DNA from: Prevotella sp. OH937_COT-195
Lineage (GTDB): Bacteria > Bacteroidota > Bacteroidia > Bacteroidales > Bacteroidaceae
DNA length: 64,000 nucleotides
Assembly: GCF_003932845.1 (NCBI RefSeq)
Contig: NZ_RQZH01000006.1
Coordinates: 31,495 to 95,494, forward strand
Reading direction: 5' to 3'
Part shown: one piece after another, positions 9,347 through 17,737 of the stretch
Layout: every line of letters starts with the position of its first letter
Position numbering within the stretch: position 1 is the stretch's first letter
Translations under genes and position numbers: made by a program
Notes under the pieces: generated by a model
What the model was told of the DNA's origin: nothing
Databases searched by the model: none
What the model saw: only the letters and a program-made list of their open reading frames with translations

Positions 9347-9363
9347 ATTTGGTTATTTTTAAT

Positions 9364-9372
9364 GCAAAAGTA
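9364..9372 (-). promoter_or_regulatory. -7 box of the 8762-9346 lipoprotein gene
   Basis: Minus strand TACTTTTGC, 18 nt upstream of the ATG at 9346. Confidence 0.5.
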
Positions 9373-9435
9373 ACTAAATTCCAAATAAAACCAAAATTTA
9401 AGCATCCATATTTATCAATCATTAGATATTTATCT

Positions 9436-9444
9436 TAACTTTGC
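9436..9444 (+). promoter_or_regulatory. -7 box of the DUF4230 pair
   Basis: TAACTTTGC. Transcription should start about 7 nt downstream, near 9450, which places the ATG at 9448 at or before the mRNA 5' end and supports ATG 9466 as the real start. Confidence 0.65.
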
Positions 9445-9465
9445 AACATGATAATATTAAACAAT

Positions 9466-10149
9466 ATGAAGAAAATATTTGCATTTTTAATTATATTGTC
9501 AGCAATGGCGTGCAGCGAGAAAGGAAACAAGTCTGGCAATGCCATGTCGCATGACGACGAAAATCCAAGTCACTCGAAGGCTTTGCTGATAACCCAAATA
9601 CAGAAGTGTTCAAAACTATATACTGCCGAAATAAAGGTACACAAGATAGTAACTCACAACGATGAGATTAAACTGAAAGGCAGTATCCTGCAACAAGACT
9701 TCGACATACCCCTGCCACTCGGCTCGCGCAAGATGGCAATCCCAATGGATGCGACAATAAAGGCATATATTGATTTCTCCGATTTCTCCGACAAAAACGT
9801 AAAGATTACAGGAAAGAATATAGAGATTATACTTCCCGACCCTCAAGTGGAACTAACCTCCACACGCATCAATCACGAAGATGTTAAAAGACATGTACCA
9901 CTATTGCGGTCAAATTTCAGCGACAATGAAATGGCAGAATATGCCGCGCAAGGACGTAAAGCCATAATAAACGACATACCAAAGATGGGTATAATCAGAA
10001 TGGCTCAGGAGAGTGCAACGCGCACCCTTGTACCAATTTTGCGACAAATAGGATACGAGGAGAGCGACATAACCGTAACGTTTAGGAAGAATTTGAATTA
10101 CGAAGACATAACAGACATAATAATAAAAACAGACTTGGAAAGAAAATGA
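9466..10149 (+). CDS. DUF4230-type lipoprotein
   Basis: 227 residues with a lipoprotein signal ending SAMAC (Cys17), so membrane-anchored outside the cytoplasm. The body resembles the DUF4230 family: an early KLYTAEIKVHKIV strand, VKITGKNIEIILPDPQVE in the middle, and a C-terminal helical segment (AAQGRKAIINDIPKMGI) followed by LRQIGYEESDITVTFRK. The function of DUF4230 is unknown. The start is set by the promoter at 9436. Its stop overlaps the next ATG by 4 nt (ATGA), so the two genes are translationally coupled. Confidence 0.75.
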   Translation: MKKIFAFLIILSAMACSEKGNKSGNAMSHDDENPSHSKALLITQIQKCSKLYTAEIKVHKIVTHNDEIKLKGSILQQDFDIPLPLGSRKMAIPMDATIKAYIDFSDFSDKNVKITGKNIEIILPDPQVELTSTRINHEDVKRHVPLLRSNFSDNEMAEYAAQGRKAIINDIPKMGIIRMAQESATRTLVPILRQIGYEESDITVTFRKNLNYEDITDIIIKTDLERK

Positions 10150-10757
10150 AAATACACGGAAAAAAAATACTAACATTCGGGAAAATGACATGTCTGATAT
10201 GGTCGTTGACTATTCTTGTCATTGCTATTGCCGTGGTAATCTTTGCATCAAAGATTAAACGCGACCACATTGAAACCGAATTGACCGAGACAATCTCCCC
10301 CACCCCGACACTGATAAAGTCGATGCAGGATATAGGCGAATGGGAGTTCCTTTCCATAGCCGATGAGGAAATTGTGGATACCGTACGTAAAGGAATTTTA
10401 TCTGACGACGAACTTGTGCGTATATATTACGGTACATTACGTCTCGGAGTAAACATGCACAAGGCAACACCAAACTGGCTCAGAATGAATAACGACACGT
10501 TGATGGCACGTCTGCCGAAAATCGAACTGCTCGACAACAATTTTATTGATGAAGGGCGCACGCAATCGTTCTACGAAAGTGGTTCGTGGACTGACCGCGA
10601 CCGTGCCACACTATACCTGCGCGCATACAGACAAATGAAGCGGTGCTGTGTCACGTCTGTTAACATAAAAACAGCAGAACTATCATGCACGGAGCAATTT
10701 ACAAAGATTTTCAACGCATTAGGCTACGAGAATGTTGTCATAACATACGAAAAATAG
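10146..10757 (+). CDS. Second DUF4230-type protein, single N-terminal membrane anchor
   Basis: 203 residues with one transmembrane helix (about 14-36) instead of a lipobox, then an extracytoplasmic domain. It shares with the preceding protein the strand-helix layout and the C-terminal signature (FTKIFNALGYENVVITYEK here, LRQIGYEESDITVTFRK there), so the pair are probably diverged paralogues anchored differently. Overlaps the upstream stop by 4 nt. Function unknown. Confidence 0.7.
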   Translation: MKIHGKKILTFGKMTCLIWSLTILVIAIAVVIFASKIKRDHIETELTETISPTPTLIKSMQDIGEWEFLSIADEEIVDTVRKGILSDDELVRIYYGTLRLGVNMHKATPNWLRMNNDTLMARLPKIELLDNNFIDEGRTQSFYESGSWTDRDRATLYLRAYRQMKRCCVTSVNIKTAELSCTEQFTKIFNALGYENVVITYEK

Positions 10758-10850
10758 ATGAACTTCAAGGTTGTGAATACTTTTCAGGCAGATCATATAA
10801 GTAAAGTAAATATGTAGGTGTAACAATTTTGAACACCCGTTTAATGAAAT

Positions 10851-11537
10851 TCAATACAACAAAACGAAAACGCCTGCAAGTATGAACAGGACGGCGATGA
10901 GACGTGTAAACCATGCCTTTACAAAACGCATGCCACTGTCAAGACGCGAGAAACGCCCGAAACTATAAGCAAAAAAACACGACATAAGTACCACGGGCAG
11001 CCCCGTGCCGATGGCAAAACTTACAGGGAGCAGGTAACCGGAAGACAATTCGACAGACATCGGCATAATCATTCCAAAATAAACGATGCCGCTCTCCGGA
11101 CAAAATGCCATGGCAAAGACTATGCCGAGTACGATGGGTGTAACATGCTTGCCACCGAAAGGCAGCCGGGGAACATGGTCGTGATGGTGCAACAGGTCGC
11201 TATATAGAAGATATGCTCCGATAACTATCAACAACGGTCCCAACACACGTTCCCCCCACTCGGATATTAAATCTCCAAGATTTAACACCTCAACACCACT
11301 TCGCACGAGCAATATTATCGCCCATCCCGGCAACGTGTACCCTATGGTTCTTCCAAGGGTATAAAGTAATCCGTCAAGAAATACCCTGCGGCGATTACCA
11401 ACGTCTTTCCCTATATAACTCATCGCAGCGATGTTCGTGGCCAAAGAGCATGGATGCTGTGCCACGAGTACACCAAGAATGAATGCTGTGAGTACAGGCC
11501 ATTGGGATTCTTGCATGATGTTCCGTAAAATTTCCAT
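10851..11537 (-). CDS. CcdA/DsbD-like membrane protein, ArsG-type permease family
   Basis: 228 residues, about six transmembrane helices. It has a Cys in helix 1 (AQHPCSLATNIAA) and a second in the middle (AMAFCPESGIVYFG), the paired-cysteine pattern of DsbD-beta/CcdA proteins that carry electrons across the inner membrane. The PCSLATNIAA motif is typical of the group named ArsG-family efflux permease in Bacteroidota. A His-rich loop (LLHHHDH) lies between helices, a possible metal site. There is no arsenic gene nearby, so thiol/redox transfer and metal or arsenical efflux both remain possible. Confidence 0.75.
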   Translation of the reverse strand: MEILRNIMQESQWPVLTAFILGVLVAQHPCSLATNIAAMSYIGKDVGNRRRVFLDGLLYTLGRTIGYTLPGWAIILLVRSGVEVLNLGDLISEWGERVLGPLLIVIGAYLLYSDLLHHHDHVPRLPFGGKHVTPIVLGIVFAMAFCPESGIVYFGMIMPMSVELSSGYLLPVSFAIGTGLPVVLMSCFFAYSFGRFSRLDSGMRFVKAWFTRLIAVLFILAGVFVLLY

Positions 11538-11566
11538 TTCAATCTTGCTTTTATACTAATTCGAAT

Positions 11567-11575
11567 GCAAAGATA
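11567..11575 (-). promoter_or_regulatory. -7 box of the CcdA/ArsG-like gene
   Basis: Minus strand TATCTTTGC, 29 nt upstream of the ATG. Confidence 0.55.
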
Positions 11576-11639
11576 CTCATTCTTTGCAAAAGACATGTAT
11601 AAAATCATTGAAAGACACTCTAAAATAAATATTAATTGG

Positions 11640-11648
11640 TATTTTTGC
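11640..11648 (+). promoter_or_regulatory. -7 box of the EamA gene, almost touching the start codon
   Basis: TATTTTTGC ends 8 nt before ATG 11657, so the mRNA leader would be only a few bases. No clear -33 element at 19-nt spacing. Confidence 0.5.
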
Positions 11649-11656
11649 ACACCGTT

Positions 11657-12577
11657 ATGAACAATTCTTTCAAAGGTTACGTTTTAGGAATATTGGCAGC
11701 CGCCTCTTATGGCACAAATCCTCTGTTTGCACTGCCGCTGCTGAATGCCGGAATCGATGCATCAAGCGTATTGTTTATCCGTTATTTACTCGCCATACCA
11801 ATGCTTGCAACAATAATGGTGGCACGGGGACGCGGTTTCGGACTGAAGCGCAACCAATGGATTCCCCTTGCAACACTCGGACTGCTGATGGCGGCTTCTT
11901 CACTATTGTTGTATGTCAGTTATGCCTATATCGGTGCCGCCATAGCCTCCACATTACTTTTTGTATATCCCATAATGGTCACGATAATAATGGCTTTGTT
12001 CTTCCACGAGAAAGTGTCGGTGCTTACCGTATTCAGCATAGTCTTGGCAATGACAGGCATAGGACTGCTTTACCGTGGTGGCGACGGTCGGGCACTATCT
12101 CTTGCAGGTCTCGTCATGGTGGCAGGCTCTGCTCTTTCTTACGCAATATACTTAGTATGGGTAAACATGCCGAGACTGAAAGACGTACCTACACTTAAAC
12201 TTACACTATATGTAATTTTCTTCGGAACCTTCCTATACGCATACAACTTTGATACAGACAGTTTCAACATTCTCTCAAACTCGCCATGGTTGTGGGCAGA
12301 CGCGTTGGCAATGGCATTCTTTCCCACTGCGTTCTCACTTCTATGCACAAGTGCCGCAATACAAAAAATCGGTTCAACACCGGTTGCCATACTTGGTGCC
12401 TTCGAGCCGGTGTCGGCTGTACTATTTGCCGTTACCATATTCAACGAGCCAATGACACTGCGTTTGGGAATGGGCATATTGCTTATCATTTCTTCTGTGA
12501 CACTTATTATTTCAGCAGGTTCTGTAGTTAACTTTCTTATGCGAGTGCGCAAAATGTTTCCAAGAATAAAACGATGA
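11657..12577 (+). CDS. EamA/DMT-family membrane exporter
   Basis: 306 residues, ten predicted transmembrane helices in two EamA repeats, with the drug/metabolite-transporter signature in each half (for example TLLFVYPIMVTIIMALFFHEK near 100-120 and GAFEPVSAVLFAVTIFNE near 255). Such proteins export metabolites, often amino acids or purines; the substrate here is unknown. The upstream in-frame ATG at 11636 precedes the -7 box at 11640, so ATG 11657 (MNNSFKGYV) is chosen. Convergent with the sugar-kinase gene, with a palindromic repeat between them. Confidence 0.85.
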   Translation: MNNSFKGYVLGILAAASYGTNPLFALPLLNAGIDASSVLFIRYLLAIPMLATIMVARGRGFGLKRNQWIPLATLGLLMAASSLLLYVSYAYIGAAIASTLLFVYPIMVTIIMALFFHEKVSVLTVFSIVLAMTGIGLLYRGGDGRALSLAGLVMVAGSALSYAIYLVWVNMPRLKDVPTLKLTLYVIFFGTFLYAYNFDTDSFNILSNSPWLWADALAMAFFPTAFSLLCTSAAIQKIGSTPVAILGAFEPVSAVLFAVTIFNEPMTLRLGMGILLIISSVTLIISAGSVVNFLMRVRKMFPRIKR

Positions 12578-12590
12578 TAAAAACAATTCT

Positions 12591-12666
12591 GCCGAAATTA
12601 CTTTCCAATATCGCCGAATTTAGTAAGCAAATTGGGCGATATTGTTTTCCAACACCGCCCAATTTA
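12591..12666. repeat. Palindromic intergenic repeat, copy 1
   Basis: Contains a hairpin at 12606-12644: arms CAATATCGCC and GGCGATATTG, an inner AATTT/AAATT pair and the 7-nt loop AGTAAGC. It is flanked by half-arms (GCCGAAATTA at 12591 and ACCGCCCAATTTAC at 12653-12666). Related copies lie at 23291-23356 and 33547-33626. It sits between convergent genes and could also act as a terminator. Confidence 0.75.
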
Positions 12667-12675
12667 CAAAAAACA

Positions 12676-13527
12676 TCATGTTTGTCTGTATTCCAAATGG
12701 TAATCAGCGAGTGCTTCTATTGGCTCTTTGAGTATTTTAGAGACATTAAAACCTTTATCCGCAGCCACTTCCTTGAATATACTTTGATAAACGTATGCCA
12801 TACCTCCGACTGCTGCAACAGACAGGTCACGGCGTGAATATCGAGATACATTCTTTACGAAGAACTGCTCAATGTTCTGTTCAACAATATCAGCCAACTG
12901 CCTAATGTCTATATGTTTGGCAATAAACATTGAAGCAGATGCAAGAAATCTGTTTGCTCCCGGTTCACGATATACGCGGCGTATAATGTCATCGTATGTC
13001 TGTCGTGTCTCTGCAAGATATTCGTTCTTCAACCATGCAGGCAGTTCGTTCTTGAAAAGTGCATTCAGAAATGCTTTCCCAATTGCGGCACCACTTCCCT
13101 CATCGCCAAGGATATAACCGAGCGGGGGGATGTTCTCTATCATGTTTTTTCCATCGTACAAGCATGAGTTGCTTCCCGTTCCGAGAATACAAGCAATACC
13201 TTCCGCATTGCCAAACAAAGCACGAGAGGCACCAAGCAGATCGCTCTCCACCTCTAAATGCTTAACTCTCTGCGTATCTGTAAATACCGACCGCAATAGT
13301 TCTGCCATACTCCGGCGGACATCTCCGCGGCATCCCGCACCATAGAAATATATCTTACACGGAATTTCAGGTAGCGAGGAAACCATATCTGCCAAAACAG
13401 AAACCATTTCCTCTCTGTCTTGCACCGCAGGATTTATTCCGGACGTTGCTATCCTCGTTGACTCACGGTCTTTCCCTGCAAGAATCCACGAAGTTTTGGT
13501 ACTCCCGCTATCCGCAACTAATATCAT
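12676..13527 (-). CDS. BadF/BadG/BcrA-type sugar kinase (N-acetylglucosamine kinase-like)
   Basis: 283-residue actin-fold ATPase/kinase. Seen: the phosphate-1 loop [11 protein letters not shown] at residues 4-14, the phosphate-2 region [15 protein letters not shown] at about 114-128, and [18 protein letters not shown] near 142. These match the Bacteroidota kinases that phosphorylate N-acetylglucosamine with ATP. The ATG overlaps the msrBA stop by 4 nt (ATGA), so it is translationally coupled to the broken msrBA gene. Exact sugar specificity is inferred. Confidence 0.85.
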   Translation of the reverse strand: MILVADSGSTKTSWILAGKDRESTRIATSGINPAVQDREEMVSVLADMVSSLPEIPCKIYFYGAGCRGDVRRSMAELLRSVFTDTQRVKHLEVESDLLGASRALFGNAEGIACILGTGSNSCLYDGKNMIENIPPLGYILGDEGSGAAIGKAFLNALFKNELPAWLKNEYLAETRQTYDDIIRRVYREPGANRFLASASMFIAKHIDIRQLADIVEQNIEQFFVKNVSRYSRRDLSVAAVGGMAYVYQSIFKEVAADKGFNVSKILKEPIEALADYHLEYRQT

Positions 13528-14033
13528 TTGCGAGAATTAGCCTCTTTTGCCATTTTGAACAGAGATGCCGGAAGATGACAATAACCTTCGGGATTCTTAT
13601 CAAGGTAATCCTGATGATATTCCTCCGCATCATAAAAATTATTCAGAGGCAGCAATTCCACAGCCAACTTGCTTCCCACTTTCTGTTGCACACGGTCATA
13701 CACTTTCTGTAATTCCGGTTTGTCGGCATCATCTTTGAAATATATCCCTGTACGATATTGGCTTCCGACGTCATTTCCCTGCTTGTTAACACTCGTAGGA
13801 TCAACGGCTTTGAAATACATTTCGGTAAGGAAATCCAATGTAATGACATCGGGATTATATACAACGCGTACCGTTTCGGTAAAACCTGTCTTGTCAGTAC
13901 ACACCTCTTTGTATGTCGGATTGTCGATATTGCCGTTGGCATATCCCACATGTGTTTCAACAACTCCGCGCAACTGTTTAAAGTAATGCTCCGTACCCCA
14001 GAAGCATCCTCCTGCAAAATAAATCTCTTTCAT
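13524..14033 (-). CDS. msrA: Peptide methionine sulfoxide reductase A domain (intact C-terminal half of msrBA)
   Basis: From an internal ATG at 14033 a complete 169-residue MsrA can be read: [12 protein letters not shown] with the catalytic Cys, [23 protein letters not shown] and the HQDYLDKNP segment. MsrA reduces methionine-S-sulfoxide in proteins using thioredoxin-type donors. If translated from here it would lack the lipoprotein signal and be cytoplasmic, unlike the full fusion. A GTG at 14177 would give a longer form that includes the catalytic half of MsrB. Whether either is translated is unknown. Confidence 0.6.
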   Translation of the reverse strand: MKEIYFAGGCFWGTEHYFKQLRGVVETHVGYANGNIDNPTYKEVCTDKTGFTETVRVVYNPDVITLDFLTEMYFKAVDPTSVNKQGNDVGSQYRTGIYFKDDADKPELQKVYDRVQQKVGSKLAVELLPLNNFYDAEEYHQDYLDKNPEGYCHLPASLFKMAKEANSRK

Positions 14034-14498
14034 TTTATTATCTTTCTTTTTTGACGGAACAAATTTTAAAGATACCGAGTTCACACAATGGCGCGTATCC
14101 TTGGGAGTGAATCCCTCACCCGTAAACACATGCCCAAGATGTGCACCGCATTTGGCACATTGTATCTCGGTACGCACGCCGTCGGCATCGGTAAGGCGTT
14201 TTACCGCCCCGCTTATTTCATCATCGAAACTGGGTCAACCGCAACGGGAACGAAATTTGTCTTTTGAGCGATACAATGCGGTACCACAACGTTTACAAAC
14301 GTAAGTACCCGCCTCAAAGAAATCGTTATACTCGCCTGTAAAAGGACGTTCTGTCCCTTTTTGTTCTATGACGTAACGTTCAATGTCTGTTAATTCATTT
14401 GTTTCCATCTTGTTTCTCTCTGTTTGCAATCCGCCGGACTTGTTGGTGGAGCATGCTCCGATGCAGGCGGATATAAAAATTACAATAAGATACCTCAT
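13524..14498 (-). pseudogene. msrBA: msrBA fusion (methionine sulfoxide reductase B-A lipoprotein) interrupted by in-frame TGA
   Basis: A single reading frame runs from ATG 14498 to the stop at 13524, broken once by TGA at 14235-14237. The N-terminus is a lipoprotein signal (CIGAC, Cys16). The MsrB domain has CKRCG and [12 protein letters not shown] zinc pairs and the catalytic [11 protein letters not shown] block; the MsrA domain follows with [11 protein letters not shown]. The TGA falls where the family has Trp in CGWPSF, so TGG to TGA is the simplest explanation. After the TGA the frame continues with [13 protein letters not shown], without a shift. Either a real nonsense mutation, a strain-specific pseudogene, or a base-call error. 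TGA is used as a normal stop by neighbouring genes. Promoter box at 14595. Confidence 0.85.
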
Positions 14499-14594
14499 AA
14501 CAATCCTTTCCTAATAACTAATATTTCCTATCCTTTATAATTAATATTCCCTGTCTTTTCTTGTCGTAACAAGGAAAGAAGCGATATTTGACAG

Positions 14595-14603
14595 GCAAAG
14601 ATA
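14595..14603 (-). promoter_or_regulatory. -7 box of msrBA
   Basis: Minus strand TATCTTTGC, giving a leader of about 90 nt before ATG 14498. Confidence 0.55.
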
Positions 14604-14689
14604 ATATTATTTTTTATATTCGTTCAATTCTTGCATTAAAAACATTCTTAATTTTCCTAAACTAACACGAAACAAACACACTAAATTGC

Positions 14690-14721
14690 TTTGCATTACA
14701 CTTAATTTTAATTACCTTTGC
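14690..14721 (+). promoter_or_regulatory. mscS promoter (TTTG-N19-TACCTTTG)
   Basis: TTTG at 14690-14693, 19 nt, TACCTTTGC at 14713-14721: exact Bacteroidota consensus, 25 nt upstream of ATG 14746. Confidence 0.8.
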
Positions 14722-14745
14722 AAGTAAATTTGAAAAAAGAAGATT

Positions 14746-15909
14746 ATGGAAAAAATCGTATTGATAGTAGAACATCTTATAAATATATGCGGAATAACCG
14801 GAAGCGCAGTGCCTGTGGTGCGTCATGCCCTGCTCGTGCTGATCACCATATTGCTTGCCGCAGGGACAGGTTATATTTGCCGTAAAATCATTGTTCCGCT
14901 CGTAATAAAAGCAACTAAAAAGACCAATACGAAATGGGATGACATTTTGCTAAACAGGCGCGCACTAATTTCTGCAAGTCATATCGTACCCGCCGTGGTG
15001 GTGTGGCTGCTGCTACCATGGGTGTTCTTTCAGTTCCACACCGTACAAATGGTTCTCACACGCCTTACTGCCATATACATAACAATAATGTCAGTGGCCA
15101 CACTGATAGTTTTTATAGACTCGTTCAAACAGTTCGAGAGCGAAAAACGTACGGCAACCCAGCAGTATCTCTATACATTCTGCGGACTACTTAAGATTGT
15201 AATGATTTTCATCGCCGTAGTCGTCGTAGTATCCATATTGATCAACAAGAGTCCAATGGTACTGTTTGCCGGACTCGGAGCCACATCGGCAATTTTGATG
15301 CTGGTTTTCCAAGACACAATTACCGGTCTCGTGGCCGGTGTACGTCTCACGAGCAACGATATGTTGCGCAAAGGAGACTGGATTACGGTAGGCAACACGG
15401 GGGTTGACGGCGTTGTGGAAGAGATGACGCTGACAACTGTGAAGGTTAGGAATTTCGACAACACGATAATGACCATATCGCCCAAGACACTTGTAGATGA
15501 ATCGTTCCAAAACTGGAAAGGAATGATAGAGAGTGCAGGTAGGAAAGTGGTGAGACGAATGTACTACGACTTCAACCAAGTGACCATTATTGACGATGAC
15601 ACGCGCGCTGCACTTATTACAAAAGGTTATTTTAAAGAAAAAGAGATAGAAACAAATGCTGTGAATGTCACACTATTTAGAAGGTATGCCGAACGTTGGC
15701 TAAAGGAAAATGAGGCGGTAAATTCGGATATGATGATACTTGTGCGACAAGCAGAGGCTACACAGAGCGGTCTTGCCGTGGAGTTTATTTTCTTCCTAAA
15801 AAACAAAGTGGCAGTGCAATACGAACACGACATTTCCACAATAATGGAATATATCATCGCCATAACACCCGATTTCGGACTGAAGATTTATCAGAAAACA
15901 ACAATCTGA
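14746..15909 (+). CDS. MscS-family mechanosensitive ion channel
   Basis: 387 residues: five predicted transmembrane helices, then the MscS pore and beta domain (FAGLGATSAILMLVFQDTI and GLVAGVRLTSNDMLRKGDWI near 175-215; VDGVVEEMTLTTVKVRNFDN near 225) and a C-terminal cytoplasmic domain. It gates on membrane tension and releases osmolytes in hypo-osmotic shock. The N-terminal helices and the long C-terminal domain make it closer to YbdG-type than to minimal MscS. Monocistronic with its own promoter. Confidence 0.92.
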   Translation: MEKIVLIVEHLINICGITGSAVPVVRHALLVLITILLAAGTGYICRKIIVPLVIKATKKTNTKWDDILLNRRALISASHIVPAVVVWLLLPWVFFQFHTVQMVLTRLTAIYITIMSVATLIVFIDSFKQFESEKRTATQQYLYTFCGLLKIVMIFIAVVVVVSILINKSPMVLFAGLGATSAILMLVFQDTITGLVAGVRLTSNDMLRKGDWITVGNTGVDGVVEEMTLTTVKVRNFDNTIMTISPKTLVDESFQNWKGMIESAGRKVVRRMYYDFNQVTIIDDDTRAALITKGYFKEKEIETNAVNVTLFRRYAERWLKENEAVNSDMMILVRQAEATQSGLAVEFIFFLKNKVAVQYEHDISTIMEYIIAITPDFGLKIYQKTTI

Positions 15910-16121
15910 TGTTATCCATATTTTGAAAATTCAAATGGAAAGTATATTGAACAAAGGCGTGGATAATATTTAATGTGAGGATTATAAATTGTTTTATAAA
16001 GGTTGAGAGAAATGTTTACTAATAACAAATTGTTGGTAGGCGAAAGGAATAACATGAATTTATCGGCAGTTCGGCTTGGTATAACATTATGTCGAATCTC
16101 CTAACCTTGAAAGAAAATAAA

Positions 16122-16676
16122 ATGGAACATACTCCCCAAAACCTTACATGTACAATAGAACGTTTGACGGCAGACATTCCGGCAAGGGAGTATATAGAGC
16201 GTTTTCGCAATGTAGATTATTTCGTTGAGTTGTGCCGTAAATGCAGCAATTACGGCAAACGGTACGGATGTCCGCCGTTTGCAAAAGAAGAACTCGATGT
16301 AATAAACAAATATGAAAAAGTATGGATTATGGGCGCAAAGATTATTCCGAACGACCTTACGCTGCCTTTAAGTTCCGCCAACGACCTTATGTTACCTGTG
16401 ACAAACGAAATGAATGACATGTTACTTGCCAAAGAAAAATGTCTCGGAGGTCATGCTTTTGGGTTTGTGGGAAACTGCCCACATTGCGGAGGGGCTTCGT
16501 GTCAACGCATCAAAGGAAAACCATGCTTGCATCCCGACAAGGTTCGCCCGTCACTTGAGGCATTCGGATTCGACATGTGCAAAACGGCAAGCGAACTGCT
16601 CGGACTTGACATTAAATGGAGTGACGGTGTTCATGTTCCCGAATACCTGACACTTGTCTGCGGAATATTCTACTGA
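16122..16676 (+). CDS. DUF2284 putative metal-binding protein
   Basis: 184 residues from ATG 16122 (195 from an alternative ATG at 16089). Cysteine-rich: CRKCSNYGKRYGCPPF near residue 40 and GNCPHCGGASCQRIKGKPCLHPDKVRPS near 120, the two Cys blocks that define DUF2284, probably an iron-sulfur or zinc site. No enzymatic role is established. No clear promoter consensus; a TAACCTTG at 16102-16109 is a weak candidate. Confidence 0.85.
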   Translation: MEHTPQNLTCTIERLTADIPAREYIERFRNVDYFVELCRKCSNYGKRYGCPPFAKEELDVINKYEKVWIMGAKIIPNDLTLPLSSANDLMLPVTNEMNDMLLAKEKCLGGHAFGFVGNCPHCGGASCQRIKGKPCLHPDKVRPSLEAFGFDMCKTASELLGLDIKWSDGVHVPEYLTLVCGIFY

Positions 16677-16745
16677 GAAGGCAACATGCAGAGAACGAGT
16701 AAGCAAACAATTTCAACAATGCATGTTTCCAATAAAAAAACAAAC

Positions 16746-16782
16746 CGGTGTATGTCAAATCATGTTAGATTTACATACACCG
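16746..16782 (-). terminator. Rho-independent terminator after ferritin gene
   Basis: Perfect 10-bp stem CGGTGTATGT/ACATACACCG with a further inner pairing (AAATC/GATTT). On the minus strand it is followed by GTTTGTTTTTTTATT, so it serves the ferritin gene and may also stop the convergent DUF2284 transcript. Confidence 0.85.
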
Positions 16783-16820
16783 ATGTCCTATATTTTAATC
16801 ATATACCGTAAAAGATATTT

Positions 16821-17306
16821 TTACTGCATTTTACTAAGACGGTAGTCGAGGATTCCTAAGGCATGGCCTTGGTTGTTTACAAAGAAATTAAGAATTTCTT
16901 TTACCGTTTCTTCCTCTTCTACCTGCTCGTCAATGAATTTCGACAAAAGATTTGCTGATGCCCTGTCTTTCTCTTCGTCGGCAACATCGGCAAGTTTGTT
17001 GATAAGATTGGTAACTTCTTGTTCGTGCTTGTATGTCATTTCAAATATTGACTGAGGACTTTCAAACTCTGTCGGAACCTTTTCTATCGCGGTAACTTTA
17101 GGCTCTCCGCCACGACTTAACAAATATTTTGCCATCTCCAAGGCATGTTCTCTTTCCTCTTCACTCTGCCTAAACATCCATGTCGCAAATCCTTTCCAGC
17201 CGCGAGCACGAAACCAAAATGCCATTCCGAGATATAGATTGCTTGACCAAAACTCCTTTTCTATTTGTGCGTTGAACGCATCTTGCATTTTCTTACTGAT
17301 TGTCAT
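16821..17306 (-). CDS. ftnA: Ferritin
   Basis: 161-residue four-helix ferritin storing iron as a ferric core in a 24-mer. Ferroxidase residues are visible: Glu17 (IEKEFWSSNLY), the SEEEREHA block (about 48-55), Glu94 region (KHEQEVTNLI) and a Gln in DEQVEEE. It has no haem-binding Met signature and a normal length. Monocistronic; -7 box TATATTTGC on the minus strand at 17358-17366. Confidence 0.95.
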   Translation of the reverse strand: MTISKKMQDAFNAQIEKEFWSSNLYLGMAFWFRARGWKGFATWMFRQSEEEREHALEMAKYLLSRGGEPKVTAIEKVPTEFESPQSIFEMTYKHEQEVTNLINKLADVADEEKDRASANLLSKFIDEQVEEEETVKEILNFFVNNQGHALGILDYRLSKMQ

Positions 17307-17357
17307 AATGTTTCTTTTTACTTTTTTATAATTAATATTAGTATGTTTGTTTATCTC

Positions 17358-17366
17358 GCAAATATA
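17358..17366 (-). promoter_or_regulatory. Ferritin promoter -7 box
   Basis: Minus strand TATATTTGC with TTTG 20 nt upstream (17387-17390). No clear Fur-like palindrome noticed. Confidence 0.6.
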
Positions 17367-17441
17367 CTCTTTTCTATATGATTACACAAATATTTAACAT
17401 TAATTTGTATGACTAAAAATCGTAGTGTAATATCATAAAAA

Positions 17442-17469
17442 AAGCCACCCTTTAATTAAGGACGGCTTG
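17442..17469 (-). terminator. Terminator of the tRNA-Asp pair
   Basis: Hairpin AAGCC-GT-CCTT / AAGG-GT-GGCTT (9 paired bases around a GT/GT mismatch) immediately downstream of the second tRNA, followed on the minus strand by TTTTTTTAT. Confidence 0.85.
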
Positions 17470-17471
17470 TG

Positions 17472-17546
17472 CGGTGCGTACGGGACTCGAACCCGTGACC
17501 TCCTGCGTGACAGGCAGGCATTCTAACCAGGCTGAACTAACGCACC
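17472..17546 (-). tRNA. tRNA-Asp (GTC), copy 2
   Basis: Acceptor stem GGTGCGT/ACGCACC with discriminator G; anticodon stem CCTGC/GCAGG enclosing loop CTGTCAC, anticodon GTC; T-arm ACGGG-TTCGAGT-CCCGT. 3' CCA is not encoded. Identical to the copy at 17593-17667. Confidence 0.95.
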
Positions 17547-17592
17547 ATGGCTTTTCCATTAATCTTTATGAAGGGGTTAATCGCTGACTTTG

Positions 17593-17667
17593 CGGTGCGT
17601 ACGGGACTCGAACCCGTGACCTCCTGCGTGACAGGCAGGCATTCTAACCAGGCTGAACTAACGCACC
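17593..17667 (-). tRNA. tRNA-Asp (GTC), copy 1
   Basis: Same 75-nt sequence and fold as the neighbouring copy; the two are 46 nt apart in one transcription unit with promoter at 17697-17728 and terminator at 17442-17469. Confidence 0.95.
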
Positions 17668-17696
17668 AATCAAATGCCCCTTTAAAGATTGCGGGT

Positions 17697-17728
17697 GCAA
17701 AGGTATGATTTTTTTTTATATCCACAAA
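17697..17728 (-). promoter_or_regulatory. tRNA-Asp promoter (TTTG-N19-TACCTTTG)
   Basis: On the minus strand TTTG (17728-17725), 19 nt, TACCTTTGC (17705-17697): exact consensus, lying between the GNAT stop and the tRNAs. Confidence 0.8.
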
Positions 17729-17737
17729 ATTATTGGA

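Noticed and set aside
14235..14237. UGA recoding (Trp or selenocysteine) in msrBA
   Set aside because: Other genes here end with TGA as a normal stop (for example the mscS gene at 15907-15909). The site is the Trp of CGWPSF, not the catalytic Cys where Sec occurs, and no SECIS-like stem is visible after it.
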